A stretch of 64,000 nucleotides of DNA from assembly GCF_014269035.2 (NCBI RefSeq), contig NZ_JABWRP020000005.1:239032-303031 (forward strand), in the 5' to 3' direction. The notes below the pieces were generated by a model. It was not told the origin of the DNA. It ran no database searches and saw nothing but the letters and a program-made list of their open reading frames with translations. Positions 50,246-59,172 of this stretch are shown in pieces. The stretch's first letter is position 1; each line of letters starts with the position of its first letter. The DNA is from Pseudomonas vlassakiae (GTDB taxonomy: Bacteria; Pseudomonadota; Gammaproteobacteria; Pseudomonadales; Pseudomonadaceae). A program made the translations under genes and the position numbers.

Positions 50246-51373
50246 GTGACCAGTCTCTACAGCCTTGCCCACCTGCGTGACCTGCCAGCGGCGACCTGGG
50301 ATGCCCTGGTTCCCGCTGGCCAACCGTTCCTGCGCCATGCCTTTCTCAGTGCCATGGAAGACAGCGGCAGCGTTGCCCGCAGCACCGGTTGGGCCGCCGA
50401 GCACCTGGTGCTGGAGCGTGACGGGCAGGTGCGTGCGCTGCTGCCGGCGTATCGCAAATGGCATTCGTATGGCGAGTACGTGTTCGACCACGGTTGGGCC
50501 GATGCCTGCGAGCGTGCCGGCATTGCCTACTACCCCAAATTGCTCGGTGCCGTCCCGTTCAGCCCGGTCAGCGGGCCGCGCCTGCTGGCGGCCGACGCTG
50601 CCGATGGCCTGCTGATGCTGCAGGCATTGCCGGAATACCTGGGCAAAGGCGGGTTGTCGGGGGCGCACATCAATTTCACCGACCCACCGCTGGATGCGCA
50701 GATGGCGGACCTGCCGGGCTGGATGGAGCGTCTCGGCTGCCAGTTTCACTGGCGCAATCACGGTTATCGCGACTTCCAGGATTTTCTCGACAGCCTCAGC
50801 TCACGCAAGCGCAAGCAGATGCGCAAGGAGCGTGAGCAGGTGGCGGGGCAGGGCATCGATTTTCGCTGGTATCGCGGCGACGAGCTGGACGAGGCGCAGT
50901 GGGACTTTGTGTTCCTGTGCTATGCCAATACCTATGCGGTGCGCGGGCGTTCGCCTTATCTGACCCGGGCGTTCTTCAGCCTGCTGGCTGAACGCATGCC
51001 CGAGGCGGTAAGGGTGGTGATGGCGCGCCAGGGCGGGCGTGAGGTGGCCATGGCCCTGAGCCTGGTCGGCGGCGATAGCCTGTTCGGCCGTTACTGGGGG
51101 TGCCTCGATGAGTTCGACCGGCTGCATTTCGAGACCTGCTTCTACCAGGGCATGGACTTTGCGATTGGCGAAGGGCTGCAGCGTTTCGACGCCGGGGCGC
51201 AGGGTGAGCACAAGCTGATTCGCGGGTTCGAGCCGGTGCTGACGCGGTCGTGGCATTACCTGCTGCATCCGGGGTTGCGGCGGGCGGTGGAGGATTTTCT
51301 GGTACAGGAGCGGGAAGGGGTACGGGGGTATGCCGAGCAGGCAAGGGAGATGTTGCCCTACCGCAAGGACTGA
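50246..51373 (+). CDS. FemAB-like peptidoglycan-type acyltransferase (DUF482)
   Basis: Predicted 375-residue protein of the FemAB_like/DUF482 family with tandem GNAT folds. LYSLAHLRDLPAATWDAL, then FLRHAFLSAMEDSGS, form the typical N-terminus, and HKLIRGFEPVLTRSWHYL the end. Family members are linked to peptidoglycan interpeptide modification, but the substrate is unknown. The start is uncertain: GTG at 50246 fits the family length, while the frame remains open through GTG 50237 to a TTG at 50189. There is no good ribosome site. Confidence 0.72.
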   Translation: MTSLYSLAHLRDLPAATWDALVPAGQPFLRHAFLSAMEDSGSVARSTGWAAEHLVLERDGQVRALLPAYRKWHSYGEYVFDHGWADACERAGIAYYPKLLGAVPFSPVSGPRLLAADAADGLLMLQALPEYLGKGGLSGAHINFTDPPLDAQMADLPGWMERLGCQFHWRNHGYRDFQDFLDSLSSRKRKQMRKEREQVAGQGIDFRWYRGDELDEAQWDFVFLCYANTYAVRGRSPYLTRAFFSLLAERMPEAVRVVMARQGGREVAMALSLVGGDSLFGRYWGCLDEFDRLHFETCFYQGMDFAIGEGLQRFDAGAQGEHKLIRGFEPVLTRSWHYLLHPGLRRAVEDFLVQEREGVRGYAEQAREMLPYRKD

Positions 51374-51389
51374 AGTCTCTGTCGCCCGT

Positions 51390-51494
51390 GCCGGCCTCTT
51401 CGCGGGTGAACCCGCTCCCACAGGGACCGCACAATTCTCAAGGTCCGCGGTGAACCTGTAGGAGCGGGTTTACCCGCGAAAGGGCCAGTACAGG
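51390..51494. repeat. REP pair
   Basis: GCCGGCCTCTTCGCGGGTGAACCCGCTCCCACAGGGAC and CCTGTAGGAGCGGGTTTACCCGCGAAAGGGCC face each other about 30 bp apart, between convergent genes. Confidence 0.85.
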
Positions 51495-51496
51495 TC

Positions 51497-53329
51497 TCAG
51501 TCGACCCCGACAAAACCCCCGGTTTGGTGGTGCCAAAGCCGGGCATACAGCCCTCGCTGTTCCAGCAGCTCACTGTGGCTGCCACTCTCGACGATGCGCC
51601 CCTTGTCCAGCACTACCAGGCGGTCCATCCGGGCGATAGTCGATAGCCGGTGAGCGATGGCGATCACCGTCTTGCCTTGCATCAGCGTCTCCAGGCTTTC
51701 CTGGATGGCCGCCTCGACCTCCGAGTCCAGCGCCGACGTGGCTTCGTCCATGATCAGGATCGGTGCATTCTTCAGCAGTACCCGGGCAATCGCGATGCGC
51801 TGGCGCTGGCCACCTGACAGTTTCACGCCACGCTCACCGACATGGGCATCGAAGCCAGTGCGGCCCTGGGCATCCGACAACTGCGGAATGAACTCGTCGG
51901 CACGCGCCCGGCGCACGGCTTCGTGCAGCGCCGCTTCACTGGCGCCGGGGCGGCCATACAGCAGGTTGTCACGGATCGAGCGGTGCAGCAGCGAGGTGTC
52001 CTGGGTGATCATGCCGATCTGGGCACGCAGGCTGGCCTGGCTGACCTCGGCGATGTCCTGGCCGTCGATGAGAATGCGCCCGCCCTGCACGTCGTACAGG
52101 CGCAGCAGCAGGTTGACCAGGGTCGACTTGCCGGCGCCGGACGGGCCGATCAGGCCGATTTTCTCGCCGGGGCGGATGTCCAGGTTGAGCCCTTCGATCA
52201 CATTGGCTGCCTTGCCGTAGTGGAAGTCGACGTCGTCGAAGCGCACCGCGCCGCGGCTGACCTTGAGTGGCGGCGCCTGGGGCTTGTCGGTCACCGTGAC
52301 CGGCTGGGCGATGGTTTGCAGGCCATCCTGGACCATGCCGATGTTCTCGAAGATGCCGTTGACCACCCACATGATCCAGCCCGACATGTTGACGATGCGG
52401 ATCACCAGGCCGGTCGCCAGGGCGATGGCACCCACGGTGATCAGCGACTGGCTCCACAGCCACAGGGCCAGGCCGGTGGTGGTGACGACCAGCAAGCCAT
52501 TGAGGGTGGTGATGACCACGTCCATGCTGGTGACCACGCGCGCCGCCAGCTGGGTTTTTTCAGTCTGTTCACGGATCGCCTCGCGCGCGTATTGCTGTTC
52601 GTAGTCGGTGTGGGCGAACAGCTTGAGGGTGGCGATGTTGGTGTAGCCATCGACGATGCGCCCCATCAGCTTGGAACGTGCATCGGAAGAGATCACCGAG
52701 CGCTCTTTCACCCGCGGCACGAAGTAGTACAGCGCGGCGATGTAACCGACGATCCACACCAGCAGCGGCAGCATCAGGCGCCAGTCGGCCTCGGCGAACA
52801 GCACCAGCGAGGTCACCGCGTAGATCAGCACATGCCATAGGGCATCCACGGCCTGCACGGCTGAGTCGCGCAGCGAGTTGCCGGTCTGCATGATGCGTTG
52901 GGCAATGCGCCCGGCAAAGTCGCTCTGGAAGAAGTTCAGGCTCTGCTTGAGCACATAGGTGTGGTTCTGCCAGCGGATCAGGCTGGTCATGCCCGGGTTG
53001 ATGGTCTGGTGCACGAGCAGGTCGTGCAAACCGAAGAAAACCGGCCGCAGCAGCAGGATCACCACCAGCATCCAGATCAGCTCGCCGCTGTGCTCGCTGA
53101 AGAAGTTGGCGTTGGGCGTGCCCTGGGCCAGGTCGATGATGCGGCTCAGGTAGCTGAACATCGCCACCTCGATCAGCGAGGCGAACAGGCCCACCACCAG
53201 CAGGGCGAGAAAGCTCGGCCAGACCTGGCGCAGGTAGTACAGGTAGAACGGCCAGACCTGGCCGGGCGGCGAGTCGCTGGGCGCGTCGCGGAAGATATCG
53301 ATCAGTTGCTCGAAACGGCGGTACAGCAT
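51497..53329 (-). CDS. ABC transporter, fused permease and ATPase
   Basis: Predicted 610-residue half-transporter of the exporter type. Six transmembrane helices (about 37-330) precede the nucleotide-binding domain with Walker A GPSGAGKST (about 398-406), Q-loop QDTSL, signature LSGGQRQRIAIARV, Walker B ILIMDEATSALD and H-loop AIAHRLS. It works as a homodimer; the exported substrate (lipid, drug or peptide) is not evident. The ATG at 53329 has AGGAG 11 bases upstream; an in-frame TTG at 53338 is too close to it. It lies 61 bp downstream of ppi on the same strand. Confidence 0.9.
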   Translation of the reverse strand: MLYRRFEQLIDIFRDAPSDSPPGQVWPFYLYYLRQVWPSFLALLVVGLFASLIEVAMFSYLSRIIDLAQGTPNANFFSEHSGELIWMLVVILLLRPVFFGLHDLLVHQTINPGMTSLIRWQNHTYVLKQSLNFFQSDFAGRIAQRIMQTGNSLRDSAVQAVDALWHVLIYAVTSLVLFAEADWRLMLPLLVWIVGYIAALYYFVPRVKERSVISSDARSKLMGRIVDGYTNIATLKLFAHTDYEQQYAREAIREQTEKTQLAARVVTSMDVVITTLNGLLVVTTTGLALWLWSQSLITVGAIALATGLVIRIVNMSGWIMWVVNGIFENIGMVQDGLQTIAQPVTVTDKPQAPPLKVSRGAVRFDDVDFHYGKAANVIEGLNLDIRPGEKIGLIGPSGAGKSTLVNLLLRLYDVQGGRILIDGQDIAEVSQASLRAQIGMITQDTSLLHRSIRDNLLYGRPGASEAALHEAVRRARADEFIPQLSDAQGRTGFDAHVGERGVKLSGGQRQRIAIARVLLKNAPILIMDEATSALDSEVEAAIQESLETLMQGKTVIAIAHRLSTIARMDRLVVLDKGRIVESGSHSELLEQRGLYARLWHHQTGGFVGVD

Positions 53330-53390
53330 GGGTGACAAGACTCCTGTGCTACCCGACCCCGGAAGGTCTCACGTCCCTGTGAAACCTGGG

Positions 53391-53948
53391 TCAGTCGATG
53401 CGTTTGGCGGACTTGATGAACACCGGGTCGGTTGGCACGTCGCGCATGCCCTTCTTCACGGTGGTAGGCGAATTGACGATCTGGTCGACCACTTCCATGC
53501 CCTTGGTCACTTTGCCGAACACGGCGTAACCGGCGTCGCGGCCCGGGTTGAGGAAGTCGTTGTCGGCCACGTTGATGAAGAACTGGCTGGTGGCCGAGTT
53601 CGGGTTGGACGTGCGGGCCATGGCCAGGGTGCCGCGCGTGTTCTGCAGGCCATTGCCGGCCTCGTTCTTGATCGGGTCCTGGGTGTCTTTCTGCACCATC
53701 TGCTCAGTAAAACCACCGCCCTGGACCATGAAGCCCGGGATCACTCGGTGGAAGATGGTGTTGTTGTAGAAGCCGCTGTCGACATAGTGCAGGAAGTTCT
53801 TGGTACTGATCGGTGCCTTCTCGGCGTTGAGCTCGATTTCAACCTGGCCGAAGCTGGTGTCCAGCAGGACGTGCGGGGTCTTGTCGGAGGCCATGACGCT
53901 GGTGGCGAAGGCGACCGAGCAGGCGGTGAGCAGGAGTTTTTTCAGCAT
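53391..53948 (-). CDS. ppiA: Periplasmic peptidyl-prolyl isomerase (cyclophilin)
   Basis: Predicted 185-residue cyclophilin with a signal peptide (1-20: [14 protein letters not shown] then SDK). Family motifs are [13 protein letters not shown] (residues about 66-78), [11 protein letters not shown] and [17 protein letters not shown], all with the expected active-site R, Q and F. The start codon is located within the 3' end of the preceding hydrolase gene, with 7 bp overlap, so it may be translated by coupling. It assists periplasmic protein folding. Confidence 0.9.
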   Translation of the reverse strand: MLKKLLLTACSVAFATSVMASDKTPHVLLDTSFGQVEIELNAEKAPISTKNFLHYVDSGFYNNTIFHRVIPGFMVQGGGFTEQMVQKDTQDPIKNEAGNGLQNTRGTLAMARTSNPNSATSQFFINVADNDFLNPGRDAGYAVFGKVTKGMEVVDQIVNSPTTVKKGMRDVPTDPVFIKSAKRID

Positions 53949-54754
53949 GGGCTCAATGATCCTTGAGAGGTGGAAGCGGCTGCGAGGAACTGCAGCAGGG
54001 TCTGGTTGAAGACCTCGGGTTGATCGAGGGGTGTAGCGTGCCGGGAATCGTCGATGACCACCAGCCTGGCGTGGGGCATCAGGGCGACGTAGCGCTGTTT
54101 GAGGTGGATCGGGGTGTAATCGTGGTCGGCGGCAATCACCAGCGTGGGACAGTGGATCTGCCCGATGCGTTCCTGCACGCCCCAGTCGACGATGGCGTCG
54201 AAGCTCTTGAGGTAGGCACGCTTGTCGTTGCGTGCCCAGCGTTCGGCCATCTTCTTGCGCAGTTCGGCCTGCTCCGGCTTGGGGAACAGGCGTGCGGCCA
54301 GGCCCTGGCCGACCGTCTCGACACTGAGAATGCGCGCCAGGCCCCAGCGCTTGAGCCACCACAGCCAGTCGCTGCGGGTGCGGCGCTTGACTTCGGGGGC
54401 ACTGTTGACGATGCACAGGCTGCGCAGCCATTGCGGGTGGTCCACGGCGAACTGGAACCCGACCATGCCACCCATGGACAGCCCGACGAAGTGCACCGGG
54501 CCGGTCTGCAGATGCTCGAGCAGGGCCAGCAGGTCTGCGCTGAAGGTGGCGATCTGGTAACCGTCGCGTGGCTTGTCGGAGCGGCCGTGGCCGCGGATGT
54601 CCATGAGGATCACCCGGTAGCGGCGGCTCAGCTCGGGCACCTGCAGTTCCCAGTCCTGGCTGCTGGAGCCCAGGCCGTGCAGCAGCACCAAGGGTTCGCC
54701 CTGGCCATATTCCTGATAATGCAGCGAGCATCCTTCATGTTCGAAATAGGCCAT
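53942..54754 (-). CDS. Alpha/beta hydrolase
   Basis: Predicted 270-residue alpha/beta-fold hydrolase. [14 protein letters not shown] (22-35) gives the oxyanion HG motif, GLS93MGG is the nucleophile elbow, the acid is in ADHDYTP and the histidine in DDSRHATPL. The substrate is unknown; 3-oxoadipate enol-lactonase-like and general esterases share this form. ATG at 54754 has GAGGA eight bases upstream. It is divergent in orientation from nothing close: the LysR gene follows in the same direction 13 bp upstream, so LysR-hydrolase-ppiA-ABC may be one transcript. Confidence 0.8.
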   Translation of the reverse strand: MAYFEHEGCSLHYQEYGQGEPLVLLHGLGSSSQDWELQVPELSRRYRVILMDIRGHGRSDKPRDGYQIATFSADLLALLEHLQTGPVHFVGLSMGGMVGFQFAVDHPQWLRSLCIVNSAPEVKRRTRSDWLWWLKRWGLARILSVETVGQGLAARLFPKPEQAELRKKMAERWARNDKRAYLKSFDAIVDWGVQERIGQIHCPTLVIAADHDYTPIHLKQRYVALMPHARLVVIDDSRHATPLDQPEVFNQTLLQFLAAASTSQGSLSPC

Positions 54755-54767
54755 GGGCGCGGTCCTC

Positions 54768-55691
54768 TCAGGCTTGTGGGGGGGCTGCGAAGGGCACGTC
54801 CAGCGGCGCAGTGTCGAAGTTACGCAGCAGGTCGATGAGAATCTGCGTGGCCGGGCCCAGGGTCTTCTCTTTGCTCGAATAAAGGTAGAACAGTGGGTGG
54901 CGGCTGCCACCCTGATCGAGCGGCAGCGGCTTCAGCACGCCGTCACGCAGTTCACGCTCGATCATGTGCCGTGGCAACCAGGCAAAGCCCAGGCCGCTGC
55001 CGACGAAGGTGGCGGCAGTGCCCAGGCTGCCGACCGTCCAGCGCTGCTCGGCGCCGAGCCAGCCAACGTCCCGCGGCTGGGCGCGGCCGGAGTCGCGGAT
55101 TACCACCTGCAGCTGGCTTTCCAGGTCCTGGAAGGTGATCTCCCGGCCCAGCCGATGCAGGCTGTGTTCGGGGTGGGCGACGGCGACGAACTCCACCGAA
55201 CTCAGTTCGGTGCCGAGGTAGCCGCCGATGCTGTAGCTGCTGATGGCAAGGTCGGCGATGCCTTCGTGCATCACTTCCTCGACGCCGGACAGCACTTCTT
55301 CACGCAGGCGCACCCGGCAACCGCGGCTTTGCGGCATGAACGCTGCGAGGGCCCGCACCAGGCGGGCGCTGGGGTAGGCGGCATCGACCACCAGGCGCAC
55401 TTCGGCCTCCCAGCCTTGCTCCATGTGGTGCGCCAGGTCTTCCAGCTGGCTGGCCTGCTTGACCAGGTGCCGCGAACGGCGCAGCAGTACGTTGCCGGCC
55501 TCGGTCAGTACGGCCTTGCGGCCATCGATGCGCAGCAGCGGCACACCCAGTTGCTCCTGCATGCGCGCCACGGTGTAGCTGACCGACGACTGCGAGCGGT
55601 GCAGCGCTTCGGCGGCCTGGGCAAAACCGCCATGGTCGACCACTGCCTGCAAGGTCCGCCACTGATCCAGGGTCACGCGCGGCGCTTTCAT
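54768..55691 (-). CDS. LysR family regulator
   Basis: Predicted 307-residue LysR-type regulator. The HTH is at residues 6-62 (LQAVVDHGGFAQAAEALHRSQSSVSYTVARMQEQLGVPLL) and the effector domain follows. The ATG at 55691 has AGGAG seven bases upstream; the frame is open to 56051 but not homologous. It is divergent from the small exported protein at 55740 with only 48 bp between them. Its target may be that gene, the azoR gene beyond it or the downstream hydrolase. Confidence 0.87.
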   Translation of the reverse strand: MKAPRVTLDQWRTLQAVVDHGGFAQAAEALHRSQSSVSYTVARMQEQLGVPLLRIDGRKAVLTEAGNVLLRRSRHLVKQASQLEDLAHHMEQGWEAEVRLVVDAAYPSARLVRALAAFMPQSRGCRVRLREEVLSGVEEVMHEGIADLAISSYSIGGYLGTELSSVEFVAVAHPEHSLHRLGREITFQDLESQLQVVIRDSGRAQPRDVGWLGAEQRWTVGSLGTAATFVGSGLGFAWLPRHMIERELRDGVLKPLPLDQGGSRHPLFYLYSSKEKTLGPATQILIDLLRNFDTAPLDVPFAAPPQA

Positions 55692-55739
55692 GTTTGGCTC
55701 CTGTTGTCCTAAGCTGCGCTCTTTCAAGGAGAGCGCCCC

Positions 55740-56054
55740 ATGAAGAAATGTTGTGCGGCAATTTTGCTGTGCCTGCCCCTTGGGGCCATGGCTTACCCCA
55801 TCGATGTGGAGAAGGAACTGACCGGGGTCAAGCTGGACTACACCACCTACGACACGGCTTACGACATCGGCTCCATAACCCTGAACAACTATGGGCAAGT
55901 GCCGGCGGCTTGCAAGGTGACCTTCCGCAATGGGCCCGAGGCGCCGCGCGTGCGCCGGGTCAACGTGCCGGCTGGCAAGCATGTCGATGTAACCGCCAAA
56001 TTCAATCGGCAGATCATCAAGCTGCGCATCGCGCTGGACTGCACTGCGCAATAA
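55740..56054 (+). CDS. Small conserved exported protein
   Basis: Predicted 104-residue periplasmic protein. Signal peptide 1-18 ends ...LGAMA before YPIDVEKEL. The mature part is rich in beta strands with conserved tyrosines (LDYTTYDTAYDIGSITLNNYGQ) and two cysteines (58 and 101) that could pair. No known domain was recognised. AAGGAGA lies nine bases before the ATG. It is divergent from the LysR gene and precedes azoR by 110 bp. Confidence 0.75.
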   Translation: MKKCCAAILLCLPLGAMAYPIDVEKELTGVKLDYTTYDTAYDIGSITLNNYGQVPAACKVTFRNGPEAPRVRRVNVPAGKHVDVTAKFNRQIIKLRIALDCTAQ

Positions 56055-56063
56055 AACTGATTA

Positions 56064-56105
56064 ATCGATAGATTGAACCCACTTTTTACGCTTTTTTATC
56101 GATAG
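56064..56105. promoter_or_regulatory. Direct repeat ATCGATAG upstream of azoR
   Basis: ATCGATAG occurs at 56064-56071 and 56098-56105, 34 bp apart (about three helical turns), in the AT-rich azoR promoter. Such a repeat fits a regulator binding site, possibly for a LysR or TetR-type protein. Confidence 0.5.
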
Positions 56106-56164
56106 GTCAAGCCTTAATCTCACCTCCATCGAATCGCAACCGTTTTTTGCCGATGGAGGCACCC

Positions 56165-56764
56165 ATGTCCCGCGTACTGATCATCGAAAGCAGCGCCCGC
56201 CAGCAGGATTCCGTTTCCCGTCAACTGACCCGTGACTTCATCCAGCAGTGGCAAGCGGCGCACCCGGCCGACGAGATCACCGTACGTGACCTGGCGCTGA
56301 ACCCGGTGCCGCACCTGGATGCCAACCTGCTTGGCGGCTGGATGAAGCCTGAAGAACAGCGCAGCGCCGCCGAACTGGAGGCCCTGGCCCGCTCCAACGA
56401 GTTGACCGATGAAGTACTGGCAGCCGACGTGCTGGTGATGGCTGCACCGATGTACAACTTCACCATCCCCAGCACCCTCAAGGCCTGGCTGGACCACGTG
56501 CTGCGTGCCGGCATCACCTTCAAGTACACCCCGACCGGCCCGCAAGGCCTGCTCACCGGCAAACGCGCCATTGTCCTGACTGCCCGTGGCGGTATCCATG
56601 CCGGCGCCACCAGCGACCATCAGGAACCGTACCTGCGCCAGGTGATGGCCTTCATCGGTATTCACGATGTCGATTTCATCCACGCCGAAGGCCTGAACAT
56701 GAGCGGCGAGTTCCACGAGAAAGGCCTGAACCAGGCCAAGGCCAAGCTGGCCGCGGTGGCCTGA
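56165..56764 (+). CDS. azoR: FMN-dependent NADH azoreductase
   Basis: Predicted 199-residue flavodoxin-fold enzyme that reduces azo dyes and quinones with NADH. SSARQQDSVSRQLTRDF marks the FMN phosphate loop near the N-terminus, APMYNFTIPSTLKAWLDHV and TARGGI are family motifs, and FIGIHDVDFIHAEGL the closing segment. The ATG at 56165 has GGAGG five bases upstream. A strong intrinsic terminator follows. Confidence 0.93.
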   Translation: MSRVLIIESSARQQDSVSRQLTRDFIQQWQAAHPADEITVRDLALNPVPHLDANLLGGWMKPEEQRSAAELEALARSNELTDEVLAADVLVMAAPMYNFTIPSTLKAWLDHVLRAGITFKYTPTGPQGLLTGKRAIVLTARGGIHAGATSDHQEPYLRQVMAFIGIHDVDFIHAEGLNMSGEFHEKGLNQAKAKLAAVA

Positions 56765-56815
56765 GGCTCAACGAATTCCCATCCCTGACACCTGTTTTGC
56801 TCCTTGGGTGTACCT

Positions 56816-56841
56816 GCCCGGCCTGATGGCCGGGCTTTTTT
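56816..56841 (+). terminator. Intrinsic terminator of azoR
   Basis: GCCCGGCC-TGAT-GGCCGGGC, 8-bp perfect stem, followed by TTTTTT. Confidence 0.92.
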
Positions 56842-56873
56842 ATGTGCGGTGCACGCGGTCTGCTTTTGCTTTG

Positions 56874-56991
56874 TGTGGGAGCGGCCTTGTGTCGCGAAAG
56901 GGGTGCAAAGCGCCCCCAGGATCTCAGCACTGCTACACATAATGCTGGGGCTGCTCTGCAGCCCTTTCGCGACACAAGGCCGCTCCCACAA
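56874..56991. repeat. Family-B REP doublet
   Basis: GTGGGAGCGGCCTTGTGTCGCGAAAGGGGTGCAAAGCGCCCC, a middle with ATCTCAGCACTGCTACACATAATGC, then GGGGCTGCTCTGCAGCCCTTTCGCGACACAAGGCCGCTCCCAC, in the same layout as at 40014. It follows the azoR terminator. Confidence 0.85.
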
Positions 56992-57084
56992 AGAGCGAGT
57001 ATCCAGCCACCCCCACATTCCCCATGGTTGAACACACAGGTCGCAACCCGCTAAGGTCGCGCCCTTGATCCACGAGAGGCAACC

Positions 57085-57960
57085 ATGGGCTACCTGATAA
57101 TCGTCGCGCTGATCCAGGCGTTTTCCTTCAGCCTGATCGGCGAGTACCTGGCCGGGCACGTCGACAGCTATTTCGCCGTGCTCGCGCGCGTGGTGCTGGC
57201 CGGCCTGGTGTTCCTGCCGCTGACCCGCTGGCGCCAGGTCGAGCCGCGTTTCCTGCGCTCGATGCTGCTGATCGGCGCGCTGCAATACGGCATCACCTAC
57301 GTTTGCCTGTACTTGAGCTTCCGCGTGCTGACTGTGCCGGAAGTGCTGCTGTTCACCATCCTCACGCCGCTGCACGTGACCCTGATCGAAGACGCCCTGA
57401 ACCGGCGCTTCAATCCCTGGGCGCTGCTCGCTGCCCTGGTGGCGGTAGCGGGGGCGGGCGTCATCCGTTTCGACAGCATCAGCGGCGATTTCTTCATGGG
57501 CTTCCTGCTGCTGCAACTGGCCAACTTCACCTACGCTGCCGGCCAGGTGCTGTACCGCCACCTGGTCGCCCGCCACCCCAGCGACCTGCCGCATTACAGG
57601 CGCTTCGGCTACTTCTACCTGGGCGCGCTGATCGTGGTGCTGCCGGCGTTCCTGCTGTTCGGCAACGCCCAGCACCTGCCGAGCACCAACGTGCAGTGGG
57701 CGGTGCTGTTGTTCCTCGGCCTGTGCCCGACGGCCCTGGGCTTGTACTGGTGGAACAAGGGCGCGTGCCTGGTCTCCGGCGCTACGCTGGCGGTGATGAA
57801 CAACCTGCATGTGCCAGTCGGGCTGCTGCTGAACCTGCTGATCTGGAACCGCGACGAACCGCTTGGCCGCTTGCTGCTCGGTGGCGCGATCATCCTCGCG
57901 TCGGTGTGGCTGAGTCGCCTGGGCAACCGCGTAACGGCGCCAGTGGCGGGCAAGGCCTGA
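57085..57960 (+). CDS. EamA/DMT family transporter
   Basis: Predicted 291-residue inner-membrane protein with ten transmembrane helices. The first EamA repeat includes RVVLAGLVFLPLTRWRQ and LYLSFRVLTVPEVLLFTILTPLHVTLIED; the second ends with a short Arg/Ala tail. It resembles the carboxylate/amine exporters (YdcZ/YedA-like) but the substrate is unknown. The start has GAGAGG five bases upstream of the ATG at 57085. The next gene begins 1 bp after its stop codon. Confidence 0.83.
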   Translation: MGYLIIVALIQAFSFSLIGEYLAGHVDSYFAVLARVVLAGLVFLPLTRWRQVEPRFLRSMLLIGALQYGITYVCLYLSFRVLTVPEVLLFTILTPLHVTLIEDALNRRFNPWALLAALVAVAGAGVIRFDSISGDFFMGFLLLQLANFTYAAGQVLYRHLVARHPSDLPHYRRFGYFYLGALIVVLPAFLLFGNAQHLPSTNVQWAVLLFLGLCPTALGLYWWNKGACLVSGATLAVMNNLHVPVGLLLNLLIWNRDEPLGRLLLGGAIILASVWLSRLGNRVTAPVAGKA

Positions 57961-57961
57961 G

Positions 57962-58897
57962 ATGCACACCGTCTTGGTCATCGTCGCGCCGATCTTCGCC
58001 CTGATCCTGGTCGGCTTCCTGTGCCGCAAGACAGACAAGCTCGGTGACAAGGCCGCCGCCGAGATCAACAAGATGGTGGTCTGGCTGTGCCTGCCGGCGT
58101 TGCTGTTCAAGGTCACCGCCACGGCAACCTGGAGCGAGATCTGGCACCCGGGGTTCATCGTCGCCTTCGGCGCCGGCGCGCTGGCGATGTTCGTCGTGAC
58201 CCTGGCCTGGCGCCTGTACGGCGGCCACGGCCTGGTGGCGGCGAGCATCGACGGGCTCAGTGCCGGTTATGCCAATACCGGCTACATCGGCATCCCGCTG
58301 TGCCTGCTGCTGTTCGGCCAGCCAGGGCTGCAGCCGGCGCTGATTTCGTCATTGATCGTGGTCTGCCTGGTGTTCGCGATTTCCCTGACGCTCATCGAGA
58401 TCGGCCTGCAGGAGGAGCGGCAGATCGGCCGCGCCATTTTGCTGGTAAGCAAGGCGCTGGCGAAAAATCCGCTGGTGATCGCGCCGCTGGCGGGGGCAGG
58501 GTGGGCCATGAGCGGTCTGGGGCTGGCCGAGCCGGTGATGCATTTTCTCGACATGCTGGCCTTGGCGACCACGCCTTGCGCGTTGATCTCGCTGGGAGCG
58601 TTTCTGGCCGAGAAGCGTACCGGTTCGCAGGCCAGCCCGTGGCCGCTGGTGGCGCTGAAGCTGGTCGGGCAACCGGCGCTGACCTGGGTGTTGGCGTTCA
58701 AGGTGTTCAGCCTGCCGACCTTGTGGGCGGCGTCGGCGGTGCTGCTGGCGGCGCTGCCGACCGGTACCGGGCCGTTCATGCTGGCGGAGTATTACAACCG
58801 CGAGGCGGGGCTGATTTCGCGGACGATCCTGTTGTCGACCGTGGCGTCGTTGGTGACCCTGACCGCGCTGCTGTACCTGCTGGGCTATGCGGGGTAG
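57962..58897 (+). CDS. AEC (auxin efflux carrier) family transporter
   Basis: Predicted 311-residue inner-membrane transporter of the AEC/malonate-type permease family. About ten transmembrane helices; the N-terminal FALILVGFLCRKTDKLGDKAAAEINKMVVWLCLPALLF and SAGYANTGYIGIPLCLLLFG are family hallmarks (residues 1-120). It starts 1 bp after the stop of the EamA gene, so both are translated together. The transported acid is not known. Confidence 0.87.
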   Translation: MHTVLVIVAPIFALILVGFLCRKTDKLGDKAAAEINKMVVWLCLPALLFKVTATATWSEIWHPGFIVAFGAGALAMFVVTLAWRLYGGHGLVAASIDGLSAGYANTGYIGIPLCLLLFGQPGLQPALISSLIVVCLVFAISLTLIEIGLQEERQIGRAILLVSKALAKNPLVIAPLAGAGWAMSGLGLAEPVMHFLDMLALATTPCALISLGAFLAEKRTGSQASPWPLVALKLVGQPALTWVLAFKVFSLPTLWAASAVLLAALPTGTGPFMLAEYYNREAGLISRTILLSTVASLVTLTALLYLLGYAG

Positions 58898-58898
58898 C

Positions 58899-59000
58899 TG
58901 CCGGCCCCTTCGCGGGTAAACCCGCTCCCACAGGATCTACGCAGGCCTGAACGCTGCGCGCTACCTGTAGGAGCGGGTTCACCCGCGAATGGGCTGCAGA
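58899..59000. repeat. REP pair
   Basis: CTGCCGGCCCCTTCGCGGGTAAACCCGCTCCCACAGG and CCTGTAGGAGCGGGTTCACCCGCGAATGGGC face each other about 34 bp apart directly after the AEC transporter stop. Confidence 0.85.
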
Positions 59001-59172
59001 GCAGCCCCGACTATCTCAAGCCAGTTTGCTCATCTGGAACCAGCACGGGCCACTGGTAGCCTGACGTTATCAAGCAAGGCATGGCGCAGCTAGCTAAGAC
59101 GCGTTCGTTAATGAACCCAAGCCCGGCGGGTGCCTACCCGATAATCATGAAAACAAAAATCGGGAGACCGGC

